A stretch of 64,000 nt of DNA from Cyanobacteria bacterium OH_CDB_20 (lineage in GTDB: Bacteria; Cyanobacteriota; Vampirovibrionia; Gastranaerophilales; Gastranaerophilaceae). The notes beneath the pieces were generated by a model. That model was given only the letters and a program-made list of their open reading frames with translations, was not told where the DNA came from and did no database searches. The stretch spans positions 17,846 to 81,845 of the forward strand of contig JAEZIX010000062.1 of the NCBI GenBank assembly GCA_023415935.1, given 5' to 3'. Below, one piece after another: positions 1 to 8,465 of the stretch. Both the position numbers and the translations under genes were made by a program. Numbering within the stretch: position 1 is the first letter of the stretch; each line of letters begins with the position of its first letter.

Positions 1-2
1 GA

Positions 3-128
3 ACATTCAAAAGAACTATAGATGTCTTAAGACAGCTTACTGTCGTACCTAATGTTTCAGACAAATTAAAAGAAACAGCTCGCAATGCTATTAAACTAAT
101 CCAAAGAGAGCCTATTGATATAGACTAG
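3..128 (+). CDS. C-terminal fragment of an unknown protein (5' end outside window)
   Basis: An open frame enters from the left edge and ends at TAG, giving about 41 residues that finish in QREPIDID. The fragment is charged and predicted helical, with no motif I recognise, and there is no start codon inside the window. It converges on the next gene and overlaps its end by four bases, which is typical of compact bacterial gene ends. I cannot assign a function; a short chance frame is possible but the uninterrupted frame up to the neighbour's stop favours a real gene end. Confidence 0.5.
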   Translation, partial: TFKRTIDVLRQLTVVPNVSDKLKETARNAIKLIQREPIDID

Positions 129-1930
129 TTTTTCTTTGCAAAAGCAGAAAAAGCAGGAGGTAAAGGACTCTCATCAAGTCTTAACCTATTCTTTTGCTCT
201 TCGTTGTAATCAACAAACTTTCTATAATCAGAATGATCCTCTACAACAAGCATGCCTGCAACTTTAAGCGCTTTCTTTTGTTTGCCTGTCATGATGTATT
301 CAGCAGCTGCAGCTGGGATAAAGCCAATTAAAGCACCCAAGGCCTTGAATAATGTTGGATACTTACCCTTTGCAACTATATTTGAAGCAGATTTCCCAAG
401 CACAGCTCCAAGAGCAGTACACCCAAGTTCAAGTGGGTTTACTAATATTTCAGTCAGAGTTTCTAAACTTTCAGAGAACTTCTGATTGTTATTTGCAACT
501 TTATTTATTGTCATATAAGTATTTCTTTGAAGATCTTTAGCCTCTTGAATTTGTTCATTAGAAAGATTTAGGTTCTTCTTAAGTCTCATCTTTTCCTTGT
601 CAGCCGTGAATTGCTGCTTTTTATACTTTTTATATTCTTTTATATCTTTAAAAATTGAAAGTAAAAAGGCAACAAGATTCTGCTTTTTAGGCTCTTCTTT
701 AGATTTTACAGTGTTATCAGGAACCTTATCAAGTTCGTTTTGATTATAATAGTTAAAGTTTTCACTGTTGTTAACAAACTCTTTTAAATGCTTGTATCTG
801 ATAGCTTTAAGAGCATCATTTTGCAGGGTTGCTAATCCTTTATTGATAAGCATATAACAGGTAAAAGGCACTCCCAAGTTTAGCGCAAGTTTAATCACTG
901 GGTTTTTAACTTTTAATGCTTCAACGACTTTATCAGTCATCAAATACTCAAGAAAACCGCCCATAAACAAAGAGCCATATCCAACATTTACAATCTTATC
1001 TATTCGTTCAACTTCAGGCATGGTATTTATATCAGCCACTTTAACAATATCGTTTAAAAGAGTCTTATCTGAACACGCAAGATTTTTTTGCGCATCAGTT
1101 AACTGAATTTTATCAAATAATAGCTCATTACTTTTTAATTCTTTATCATATAAAGTTCTACTTGCTTCATACTCCAAGTTGCTTTTATTTAAATCTTTAA
1201 CTGTTCTTAGCATTTTGGGAATATTAATAGCATCAGTTGCCGAATGAACTGATTCAGAAGCTGATTTAAAAAACGCTTTTAATTTATTAGCATGCTTTTT
1301 ATTATTTTTTTGAAGTTTATACTCATCATCAACTTGCTTTTCTTGCTCAGGAGTAAGCACCGCAAAACCTCTAGGATCAGAGAGTTCATTATGCATAACG
1401 TCAAATTTTGCGCGTCTTGTTGCCCCAAGTTGACCTTTTACAAACTTTGTAACAAAAGGAACATAAAGAGCTGCAGCAATTGGAACAAGTGTGTATTTTA
1501 GAGCTTTTGGAAGCGGAATATTCTTATTAAAAAGTTTTATTGTTTTATCTTGATAGGCTTTAAGGGATTTAACTGCTTTTTGAGCAAAATTGCCATCTTT
1601 AGCTTTTTTCTCAAGTATAGGAATCAAGTTTTTAACAGATTCAGGAATAAATGTCATGGCTGTAACAGCACCAAGAAGTTCAACCTCAAGCGTTTGGAAA
1701 ACTGCCTCGATGTCTTCAGCTTTTGTTTGTGCATAATCGTCTAATATAAGGGTGGAATCGGCAATAATTTTTGCCTTTTTCTTAGCTAATTCTGAATCAT
1801 AGGAACAAGCAACATTACCGGATGATTTTAAAGCACAACGCTTTGCTAGTTCTAAATCCTGTTTTTCTTTCCAGTCTTTGTACCTGCCTATATGATTTTT
1901 GTAAGAGTTATAAGTAGCTAATATTTCCAT
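125..1930 (-). CDS. Large unknown helical protein with hydrophobic segments and an internal repeat
   Basis: A 601-residue protein I do not recognise. It is Lys/Glu/Asn-rich and mostly helical, with four apolar stretches at about residues 146-162, 345-362, 500-515 and 528-546, and no signal peptide. A motif repeats: EYLMTDKVVEALKV near residue 328 and EYIMTGKQKKALKV near residue 544, each after an apolar Gly/Ala-rich stretch, so the protein probably holds duplicated membrane-associated modules. It is monocistronic and divergent from the activase gene. It could be a membrane-associated structural protein, but nothing in the sequence fixes a function. Confidence 0.75.
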   Translation of the reverse strand: MEILATYNSYKNHIGRYKDWKEKQDLELAKRCALKSSGNVACSYDSELAKKKAKIIADSTLILDDYAQTKAEDIEAVFQTLEVELLGAVTAMTFIPESVKNLIPILEKKAKDGNFAQKAVKSLKAYQDKTIKLFNKNIPLPKALKYTLVPIAAALYVPFVTKFVKGQLGATRRAKFDVMHNELSDPRGFAVLTPEQEKQVDDEYKLQKNNKKHANKLKAFFKSASESVHSATDAINIPKMLRTVKDLNKSNLEYEASRTLYDKELKSNELLFDKIQLTDAQKNLACSDKTLLNDIVKVADINTMPEVERIDKIVNVGYGSLFMGGFLEYLMTDKVVEALKVKNPVIKLALNLGVPFTCYMLINKGLATLQNDALKAIRYKHLKEFVNNSENFNYYNQNELDKVPDNTVKSKEEPKKQNLVAFLLSIFKDIKEYKKYKKQQFTADKEKMRLKKNLNLSNEQIQEAKDLQRNTYMTINKVANNNQKFSESLETLTEILVNPLELGCTALGAVLGKSASNIVAKGKYPTLFKALGALIGFIPAAAAEYIMTGKQKKALKVAGMLVVEDHSDYRKFVDYNEEQKNRLRLDESPLPPAFSAFAKKN

Positions 1931-2130
1931 TTACGCATAAATTGCCTTTACGATTATCTAATACAAATTTTTTCATTTATATATTTTAAATTGAAAGTTA
2001 TATTTTTTTGATAATTAATATAATTAAATTTAACTTTATTTACAATACTAGAAAATAGAAACTTTTAATAGCATTTTTTTTAACGTATTATAAGAACAAC
2101 AAGTATGAAACATGAAAACAGGAAAAAGTA

Positions 2131-3135
2131 ATGTCATTAAATGTATATTTAGGAATAGATGTCGGATCTGTAACAACAAAAATTGCACTGGTTGATGAAA
2201 AAGGAAAATTTGTTGACAGCTATATGATAAGGACTGCAGGAAAACCTGTCATAGCAGTTCAAACAGGTGTTAGAGAGATTCATAAAAAAGCACTTTGTGA
2301 ATATAACATTATGGGCGTAGGAACAACAGGAAGCGGAAGAAACCTAGCAGGAGCATTAGTTGGTGCTGATACTATTAAAAATGAAATTACAGCCCATGCC
2401 GTAGCTGCAAGTACTTATGTACCTGGAGTTCAAACAATATTAGAAATCGGCGGACAAGACAGTAAAATAATTATACTTCGTGACGGAATCGTTACTGATT
2501 TTGCAATGAATACAGTATGTGCAGCTGGTACTGGTAGCTTTTTAGACCAGCAAGCATCAAGACTTAATGTTCCTATACAAGAATTCGGAGATGTCGCTCT
2601 AAAATCAACATCACCAGCTAGAATTGCCGGAAGATGCGGCGTTTTCGCTGAAAGCGACCTTATCCACAAACAACAACTTGGCTACCCTGTAGAAGACCTA
2701 TTATACGGGCTTTGTCAGGCACTTGTAAGAAACTATCTAAGCAACCTTGCACTTGGTAAAGAAATACTACCAACTGTTACTTTCCAAGGCGGAGTAGCAA
2801 CAAATAAAGGCATGGTGAAAGCATTTGAAGAAGCATTAAATACTAAAGTTATAGTCCCAAATAATCATCAAGATATGGGAGCAATCGGTGCTGCTCTTCT
2901 TGCAATGGAAAATCACCAGTATAACGAAGTTCCAACAAAGTTCAAAGGCTGGGAAATCGGAGAAATGAACTTTAATTCATTTACAAATCAATGCACCGGC
3001 TGCGCTAACAATTGTGAAATTATCACAATTATTGAAGGAGAAGTAACTTCCACCGAACTAAAAACCGCAAAAGAAAATAAAGACAACATCATCGCTCGTT
3101 GGGGCGGAACATGTGGAAGATGGGATATTTCATAA
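2131..3135 (+). CDS. 2-hydroxyacyl-CoA dehydratase activase family ATPase (BadF/BadG/BcrA/BcrD)
   Basis: An ASKHA-fold ATPase of the activator family that uses ATP hydrolysis to push an electron from its own [4Fe-4S] cluster into a 2-hydroxyacyl-CoA dehydratase or benzoyl-CoA reductase-like partner. The sequence opens with the phosphate-1 motif GIDVGSVTTKIALV, then has GVGTTGSGR, EIGGQDSK, the cluster cysteine region NTVCAAGTGSFLDQQ and a second Cys in AGRCGVFAESD, followed by GGVATNKGMV. The C-terminal 50 residues add CTGCANNC and GGTCGRWD, as in the longer DUF2229-linked activases. No dehydratase subunit lies nearby, so the partner is unknown. Start is supported by AGGAAA upstream; a strong terminator follows. 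Confidence 0.88.
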   Translation: MSLNVYLGIDVGSVTTKIALVDEKGKFVDSYMIRTAGKPVIAVQTGVREIHKKALCEYNIMGVGTTGSGRNLAGALVGADTIKNEITAHAVAASTYVPGVQTILEIGGQDSKIIILRDGIVTDFAMNTVCAAGTGSFLDQQASRLNVPIQEFGDVALKSTSPARIAGRCGVFAESDLIHKQQLGYPVEDLLYGLCQALVRNYLSNLALGKEILPTVTFQGGVATNKGMVKAFEEALNTKVIVPNNHQDMGAIGAALLAMENHQYNEVPTKFKGWEIGEMNFNSFTNQCTGCANNCEIITIIEGEVTSTELKTAKENKDNIIARWGGTCGRWDIS

Positions 3136-3165
3136 TATTATTACATGTATATTAATATATAAGAA

Positions 3166-3197
3166 AAAAGTCAGCTTTGATAGCTGACTTTTCTTTT
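3166..3197. terminator. Bidirectional intrinsic terminator
   Basis: An 11-bp perfect stem, AAAAGTCAGCT pairing with AGCTGACTTTT, with the 5-base loop TTGAT and T-runs on both strands. It sits between the convergent activase and CcdA genes and can end both transcripts. Confidence 0.9.
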
Positions 3198-3909
3198 ATA
3201 TAAAAAATGGCATAAATATTTTGTAATAAATATATAATGCTGCAAGTACAAACAAAAATCCGCTGAATTTTAACAAAAACTCAGACAAATTTGACATGCT
3301 TTTTAAATTCTTTAGGACGGAAGTGAAAAGTCCGCAAATAATAACTATCAATGACTGACCAAGTGCAAAAGCAAATAATAACAAAGCAGCAAATAATATA
3401 TTTGCAGATATAGAAGCCATAGCTAAAACAGTGGCAAGTATAGGTGATGCACACGGTGAAGCTGCAATACCAAATACAATACCCATTAAAGCAGGATAAA
3501 CAAAAAGACTTGTTGAATCACCTTGCGGGAATTTTTTGATAATTGTCGGAAAATTAATTTCTATAACGCCAAGCAAATGCAACCCCGAAATCATGATGAT
3601 TGAAGCCAAAAGAAGAATCCAAATTGGCGAAGCAACACCTGCAAAAGCTTTTCCCGTTAGCGCACAGATTATGCCAACAATAGTTAATAATAAAGCGACC
3701 CCGACAGAAAAAGATAAAAGCTGAACAAAAAGCCTAAAATTCTTTTCATGCGAATAGCCACCAACATAGCCAATTATAATAGGCAATATGCCAAGGCTAC
3801 ATGGTGAAAGCGACGCAATGACGCCTCCGATAAAGGAAACCAATATAATCAGTATCGGCATGTTAGAAGACTGAATATATTGTGTTATAAGAGAAATGTA
3901 ATGTTCCAT
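3196..3909 (-). CDS. CcdA/DsbD-type transmembrane thiol-electron transporter
   Basis: A 237-residue polytopic membrane protein of the CcdA family, which carries reducing power from cytoplasmic thioredoxin across the membrane to extracytoplasmic thiol proteins. Both hallmark cysteine-proline motifs are present: SLSPCSLGILP near the first helix and ASPCASPILA near the fourth, with about six hydrophobic helices. Its start codon overlaps the stop of the upstream thioredoxin-like gene (TAATG), so the two are translationally coupled and probably work as donor and acceptor. Whether the end use is cytochrome c maturation or general envelope disulfide reduction cannot be told from the window. Confidence 0.9.
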   Translation of the reverse strand: MEHYISLITQYIQSSNMPILIILVSFIGGVIASLSPCSLGILPIIIGYVGGYSHEKNFRLFVQLLSFSVGVALLLTIVGIICALTGKAFAGVASPIWILLLASIIMISGLHLLGVIEINFPTIIKKFPQGDSTSLFVYPALMGIVFGIAASPCASPILATVLAMASISANILFAALLLFAFALGQSLIVIICGLFTSVLKNLKSMSNLSEFLLKFSGFLFVLAALYIYYKIFMPFFI

Positions 3910-4298
3910 TAATAAAGCCTCTTAATATCAGTAACAAATGCATCCTTACTTTCTGACCCAACTTGCTTTTTAACTACATTACCGTCTTTATCAAGAAAAA
4001 TTAACGTTGGTACTAGCGTAACCTGATATTTTTTCATTAAAGAAGTTATTTCCTGAGAACTGCTTTGCGCGTCATATCTAACAAAATCAACATTGTTATT
4101 GTATTGAGGCTCAACTTCTGATATAACTTTTTTCATTTTCATACAGTCTGAGCACATTGCTGTTGAAAAGATTATGACACGAGGTTTATTTCCAGCTTGA
4201 GCAACCTCAATAATATTATGATTTCTATTATTATCAAGCAAAATATATGCTAGAACCGGCAAAACTAAAATCATAACAATTGTAATAATATTCTTCAT
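3909..4298 (-). CDS. Membrane-anchored thioredoxin-fold protein
   Basis: About 129 residues: an N-terminal hydrophobic anchor or signal (IITIVMILVLPVLAYILL) followed by a thioredoxin fold with active site CSDC in FSTAMCSDCMKMKK, the cis-Pro region TLVPTLIFLDKDG and the usual DFVRYDA strand. The chosen start has AGGAGG 4-5 bases upstream; an in-frame start eight codons earlier has no such site. The active site lies outside the membrane, next to CcdA, so it is likely the thiol reductant that CcdA recharges. CSDC is unusual compared with CGPC or CPPC, so its redox role is inferred. Confidence 0.85.
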   Translation of the reverse strand: MKNIITIVMILVLPVLAYILLDNNRNHNIIEVAQAGNKPRVIIFSTAMCSDCMKMKKVISEVEPQYNNNVDFVRYDAQSSSQEITSLMKKYQVTLVPTLIFLDKDGNVVKKQVGSESKDAFVTDIKRLY

Positions 4299-4386
4299 AA
4301 AACCTCCTGCATAAGATAACAAATATTATATTAATAATACCATGTCGGGAAGTAAATTAGATATTAATACAATCTTTTGGACTAGT

Positions 4387-4557
4387 CTATATATCCTCCG
4401 GAATACATAAATTCATCTTTTGAAGCACATCTCTTAACTCATCGTAAGAAAGCTGTTTTTGCACAGTATTCTGGTATTCTCTGACAATATTTATTACATC
4501 ATCAGCAGACATTTCAATTAATCTTCTTCCTCTTAAATTTTCAATAATTCTTGCCAT
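4387..4557 (-). CDS. Small unknown protein, 56 residues
   Basis: A short acidic/basic helical protein beginning MARIIENLRGRRLIEMSADD and ending LCIPEDI. The start is set by GGAGGG three bases before ATG; a start 11 codons upstream has no ribosome site. It has no Cys pair, signal peptide or membrane helix. The neat RBS and balanced composition argue for a real gene. I do not recognise the family; the DDVxxIVREYQ helix might contact protein or nucleic acid, but this is a guess. Confidence 0.6.
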   Translation of the reverse strand: MARIIENLRGRRLIEMSADDVINIVREYQNTVQKQLSYDELRDVLQKMNLCIPEDI

Positions 4558-4804
4558 ATGCCCTCCATATAAGAACATTATCGGACACAAAACCTTAAAA
4601 CCTTAGAAAGATAATGGATATGGTGTATAAGGATGGTTTATAATTATAATTACAAAAAGAAATCAAACTTATAAAGCAAAAAAAATAAATTTACAATAAG
4701 CCTATTAGTAAATATTTCTATTCCATTGTCTAATTTATTATAAAGAATTATAAGACTAAAATTAATTAAACAAAACTAGACAGTCAAGAAGGGGAAATAA
4801 CGCA

Positions 4805-5665
4805 ATGGAAAATTCTATACTCACTGCGCCATGTGTGGAATTGAAGGATTTTAATACTTTATTTATCGAACTTACAGCAAAAAATTGTAACCTAAAATGC
4901 AAGCATTGTTATATCGATTTTACTGAAAATAAGAAAATTAAGGATTTCATCCAAATTGATAAAATTAAACAAGCACTAATAGCGCTTAAAAATGAAAATA
5001 TTGAATATATCCACCTTTCTGGTGCTGAACCAATGCTGCATCCTGACTTCAACTCAATCTTAAGGCTTTGTCTAAAACGTGCATCAGTTATAATTCACAC
5101 GAATGGAATGAGCATAAACGACAAAAAAGCAAGATTCTTGAAAAAAGTTGAAGAAGAAAATACTCTCGGGCATGAAATTATTTTTAAGATAGGGATAAAC
5201 CATTATGACGAGAAACAAAATGATGAGCTAAGAGGAAGAGGCTCTTACAGAAAAAGCATTCACGCAACACAAAGTCTTGTTAAATATGGCTTTAATCCTA
5301 TACTATCGATTGTAAATTATTGGCAGCTTCCAATAACAGAGCTTCAAGAAGAATTCAGAAACGTTTGCAAAAAGTTTAGTTTCGAAACAGAAAATATGAA
5401 TTTTGACATAATTCCTTATATTAACAAGAATGAATATACGAGATATCCCGACAAAAATGTCGAAGATCTGACGAACATAGACTGCGCTAAAAGTAGAACT
5501 CTCACTAATAAAGGAGTCTTTAACTGTATGATGCTGACCGGAGACAATAGGGGGCACTGCGGCAGCTCATTTGATGATTTTTCCAAGAAAAATTATCTAG
5601 AAACTGAAATATGTAGCCAATGTATCAAGCATCAAAAGGGAATGTTCACCCTAAAGTTTACATAA
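4805..5665 (+). CDS. Radical SAM protein with C-terminal cysteine region
   Basis: A 286-residue radical SAM enzyme. The S-adenosylmethionine/[4Fe-4S] motif CNLKCKHC (CxxxCxxC) is at about residues 33-40, followed by the Gly-rich HLSGAEPMLHPDF stretch in place of the usual GGEP, and a strand ending HTNGM. The last 60 residues contain cysteines in DCAKSR, FNCMML, HCGSS and EICSQCIKH, which suggests a SPASM-like auxiliary cluster, as in peptide- or cofactor-modifying enzymes. AAGGGGA precedes the start at a somewhat long spacing. No peptide substrate or partner gene is adjacent and the substrate is unknown. Confidence 0.82.
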   Translation: MENSILTAPCVELKDFNTLFIELTAKNCNLKCKHCYIDFTENKKIKDFIQIDKIKQALIALKNENIEYIHLSGAEPMLHPDFNSILRLCLKRASVIIHTNGMSINDKKARFLKKVEEENTLGHEIIFKIGINHYDEKQNDELRGRGSYRKSIHATQSLVKYGFNPILSIVNYWQLPITELQEEFRNVCKKFSFETENMNFDIIPYINKNEYTRYPDKNVEDLTNIDCAKSRTLTNKGVFNCMMLTGDNRGHCGSSFDDFSKKNYLETEICSQCIKHQKGMFTLKFT

Positions 5666-5934
5666 ATCAGGTAATTATTAACTTTTGTAAAGCTCAGTTT
5701 TCCAAAAATATTATTTAAAATTGATAAATAATAGAAATAATTTATATATATCAAGTCAATAAACAATAAATACAAACCACACTGCATATATGCCATTGAA
5801 GTATACTACATAAGCATTTTAGACCAATAAATAAAAAACAAAGAGTGAAACCTTTTACCAGGTCAATTATCTAATCTGATTTTTTTTTATAAATGTAAGG
5901 TTAGGTTATAAATTTAAAATGGTAGGAGTAGGTT

Positions 5935-6468
5935 ATGTATTCTATTTTTAGTACAAGAAAAATCTTGTTGACTTCACAAAAGAACTTGATGAACATGAAG
6001 TTGCTACAAATCACGCAAAAAAGAATGCAAATTATGCAGTATGGCGCAACTATTGCAGATGGTGATGTTACAGCAGAAGAAATCTCAAAATTAAGTGGTG
6101 ACAACTATCTAAGGTCACTTCAATACAGAGGCACATCATACGAACAAGCCTCAATTGATGCAAACAATGGTGTTTCAACAACTTTACCTTTGGCATCACA
6201 AGAGCAAAGTTATCAAAATATGTCAGCAGATGAACAAATGGCATATCAACAAAATCTATATGGCAATAACTTCGATGCATCTTTACAAGACCAAGCAGCA
6301 GCTGAACAGAAAAAACTAGATGCAGAAGATTATCAACTTGAACTTGAACAAAAACGTTTAGAAACACAATTACAAGCGATCACAACAGAGTTGCAAACAG
6401 TGGAACAAGCAGAAACAAAAGAAATCCAAGCATCAACTCCAAAATACTCAGGAATCAGCGGCAACTAA
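5935..6468 (+). CDS. Small secreted-like or cytoplasmic coiled-coil protein (paralogue of the gene at 59.5 kb)
   Basis: A 177-residue protein with an N-terminal helix rich in Met/Gln/Leu (LLQITQKRMQIMQYG), a Gln/Ser/Asn-rich middle, and a C-terminal coiled coil of about 55 residues, LELEQKRLETQLQAITTE and on. The coiled coil and its end (VEQAETKEIQAS) match the C-terminus of the 109-residue protein at 59544. There is no signal peptide or membrane helix. GGAG sits six bases before ATG and a strong terminator follows. The shape, with two helices around a polar linker, resembles export-apparatus substrates, but this is only an analogy. Confidence 0.7.
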   Translation: MYSIFSTRKILLTSQKNLMNMKLLQITQKRMQIMQYGATIADGDVTAEEISKLSGDNYLRSLQYRGTSYEQASIDANNGVSTTLPLASQEQSYQNMSADEQMAYQQNLYGNNFDASLQDQAAAEQKKLDAEDYQLELEQKRLETQLQAITTELQTVEQAETKEIQASTPKYSGISGN

Positions 6469-6492
6469 TAGAAAAACTAACTACCAAAATAA

Positions 6493-6523
6493 AAAAAACC
6501 TCTTCAATACGAAGAGGTTTTTT
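6493..6523. terminator. Bidirectional intrinsic terminator
   Basis: A perfect 13-bp stem, AAAAAACCTCTTC with GAAGAGGTTTTTT, and loop AATAC. It lies between two convergent genes, the coiled-coil protein and the SPOR protein, and carries a T-run on each strand. Confidence 0.92.
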
Positions 6524-6524
6524 A

Positions 6525-7157
6525 TTATTCCATAACTAATTTTGCTGGATAACCCATTGCAGATAACTGGCTATATAACGTTTGTGCTTTTTGGCTATTA
6601 GCATAAGAACCCGCCTGAACAACATATAGACCATTAACTTCTTTAACAAAAGGTGAAACATTAACACCTGAAGCAATTACTTTATTTTGAGTATTAACAG
6701 CCTGTTCAAGTGTTGAGTAGTATCCGATATAAACCTTTGTAACTCTTGTTGGTGCTGAAACTGCAACAACATCGTGTTTTGTAGGTAATGGCGCTTGTGT
6801 CTTAACCTCTTGTTTCTTTTGAGTCGAAATCTGAACATCACCGTTTTTTGTATTTGAACGAACTTTTTCTAAGTCATCTTTTTTATCTTGTTTTTGTTCA
6901 GTCTTTTGTGTAAGCTCATCTGTCATACCTTCTTCTTCTGAATCATATCGTCTTGAAACGCCAGGCATGTTATCTTCAAATTGAATCCATTTTAATCTAT
7001 TATCAACGTCTTTTGCCTCAGTATCTACACTATCATCAACGTCTGCATAATTTGATGAATCATCAGCAATTTCAACATCAACATTAGGAGATAATGCCTT
7101 AATGGCAAACGCTGCAAGAAACAAACTTACAAAAAAAGTAGATAAAAAAATCACCAA
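6525..7157 (-). CDS. SPOR-domain membrane protein, N-terminus interrupted by an in-frame TAA
   Basis: The frame encodes a transmembrane helix (VIFLSTFFVSLFLAAFAIKAL), an acidic linker and a C-terminal SPOR-like repeat pair (VYIGYYSTLEQAVNTQNKV and LYVVQAGSYANSQKAQTLY), a fold that binds denuded peptidoglycan at division sites. The likely original start is ATG at 7205, one base after the upstream stop, with AGAGGAG at ideal spacing. It reads MESGNNKLKKE, then TAA at 7170-7172, then NKKVLVIF in the same frame. The coordinates given use TTG at 7157, which lacks a good ribosome site. It is either a nonsense mutation, a sequencing error, or reinitiation after an 11-codon leader. Confidence 0.7.
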   Translation of the reverse strand: MVIFLSTFFVSLFLAAFAIKALSPNVDVEIADDSSNYADVDDSVDTEAKDVDNRLKWIQFEDNMPGVSRRYDSEEEGMTDELTQKTEQKQDKKDDLEKVRSNTKNGDVQISTQKKQEVKTQAPLPTKHDVVAVSAPTRVTKVYIGYYSTLEQAVNTQNKVIASGVNVSPFVKEVNGLYVVQAGSYANSQKAQTLYSQLSAMGYPAKLVME

Positions 7158-7206
7158 AACTTTTTTATTTTACTCTTTTTTCAACTTATTATTACCAGAC
7201 TCCATA

Positions 7207-7767
7207 CTACACTCCTCTAACCTTACATGTTGCATTTATTATACTTGAAATCTCATCACTATAAGATTGTATAACATTTTTTGCAAATTCTTCTATATTT
7301 TTTATTTTCAAATCTGTTTCAAGCCCTGAAGCATCAATTGGCGCACCTTCCGGGTCAATGTTTATACCTGTATGAATAAGAACAGAAGTATGAGATTTTG
7401 TAGCTATGGATACGGTTAATTTTTTTCCAAAGACAAACAAATCATCTCCATCTCTTGTTAGATTAACGTCAGGCAAAAGTTTTTCAATTGTTTCTTTAAT
7501 AATAGCAATCAAGAGTCTTTGTCTGCAAACACCTTCTGTAAGTGATATATTGAAATTTTCAACAATAATATTCAGCATTTTTTTGCTATAAATAGGCTCA
7601 TTATTTATTACATCTTCAATATCAACCATCTCAGTGAGTTTTACTTCACACTCTCCAATAAAAGCAACAATAGAATCACCAAGAAGCTCAAAGTTCTTGT
7701 AAATCCAATGTGGGGCAAGTTCTGCACCGGTATATTTAATTTCTTTTTCAATAAATTTTGTATTCAT
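7207..7767 (-). CDS. DUF366 family protein, next to queC
   Basis: A 186-residue protein matching the DUF366 family as I recall it: the opening KYTGAELAPHWIYKNFELLGD, the central RQRLLIAIIKE helix, and KRDGDD-like LTRDGDDLFVFGKKLTVSIAT followed by IHTGINI. The biochemical role of the family is not established to my knowledge. It lies 14 bases downstream of queC in the same operon, and the broken SPOR gene begins directly after it. That placement suggests a role linked to 7-deazaguanine or pterin chemistry; this is an inference from context only. Confidence 0.8.
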   Translation of the reverse strand: MNTKFIEKEIKYTGAELAPHWIYKNFELLGDSIVAFIGECEVKLTEMVDIEDVINNEPIYSKKMLNIIVENFNISLTEGVCRQRLLIAIIKETIEKLLPDVNLTRDGDDLFVFGKKLTVSIATKSHTSVLIHTGINIDPEGAPIDASGLETDLKIKNIEEFAKNVIQSYSDEISSIINATCKVRGV

Positions 7768-7781
7768 AAAATTATTTTCAA

Positions 7782-8465
7782 TTAAAATAATATTTTTATC
7801 AAGTCTTCTCTATTATTTGCACTCAATGCTCTTTTCAATCTAACGCAAGATTCACACATTCCACACTGAGTATCTTCATCAAGATAGCAGCTCCTTATGA
7901 ATTTGAGCGGCACACCTTTTTCAAGAGCAAGTTTTACTATTGTATTTTTATCAAATTCAATGAGAGGAGCAACAACTTCTACTGGATAACTTGTAGAATT
8001 TTCTAAAGAAAGATTGATTGCTTCTACAAAATCACTTGTATTATCTTTAAAAGTTGTACCTTCTTCTTTATTTGCGCCAAATATTATAGCGTCATAGTTA
8101 AAAGAATCAGCAAAAGAAGCAGCAATATTGATGAACAATCCATTTCTATTTGGTACCCAAACAGAATCCATTGTTTTTGTAGTGGTAGAGATGTCATCAA
8201 GCTCTGTTTCATCAAGCAGAGGAACATCAGTATTTGCCACAAGTGATGTTTGCGTAATTATCTCAAGCCAATTTAAAGGTATAACGCGATGTTGGATACC
8301 ATAAAAATCACAAATATTCTTAGCTGCTTTGATTTCTTTTTCAGCAGCTTTTTGGCCGTAATCAAAAGTTAGTGCCATTTCAATATCATAATCATCTTTA
8401 ATTACAGCAAGACTACAAACAGAATCAAGCCCGCCAGAGAGCAGTATTATAGCTTTCTTAGTCAT
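7782..8465 (-). CDS. queC: 7-cyano-7-deazaguanine synthase QueC
   Basis: QueC converts 7-carboxy-7-deazaguanine to preQ0 using ATP and ammonia, in the queuosine pathway. Visible are the PP-loop motif LLSGGLDSVCSL near the N-terminus, the ALTFDYGQ strand, VWVPNRNGLF, and the C-terminal zinc site CYLDEDTQCGMCESC. The start chosen, MTKKAII, has AGGAAA just upstream and overlaps the end of the HEAT-repeat gene by eight bases; a Met-rich extension upstream is probably untranslated. The pathway partner queE lies 38 kb away in this window. Length (227 residues) is normal. Confidence 0.95.
   Translation of the reverse strand: MTKKAIILLSGGLDSVCSLAVIKDDYDIEMALTFDYGQKAAEKEIKAAKNICDFYGIQHRVIPLNWLEIITQTSLVANTDVPLLDETELDDISTTTKTMDSVWVPNRNGLFINIAASFADSFNYDAIIFGANKEEGTTFKDNTSDFVEAINLSLENSTSYPVEVVAPLIEFDKNTIVKLALEKGVPLKFIRSCYLDEDTQCGMCESCVRLKRALSANNREDLIKILF

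Noticed and set aside
1931..2130. Replication origin-like AT-rich stretch
   Set aside because: No DnaA boxes (TTATCCACA-type) or dnaA/dnaN genes nearby; AT content is like other intergenic regions here.
4561..4804. Possible extra small genes or RNAs between the small unknown gene and the radical SAM gene
   Set aside because: The region is AT-rich without a ribosome site in front of any frame and without a stable hairpin.
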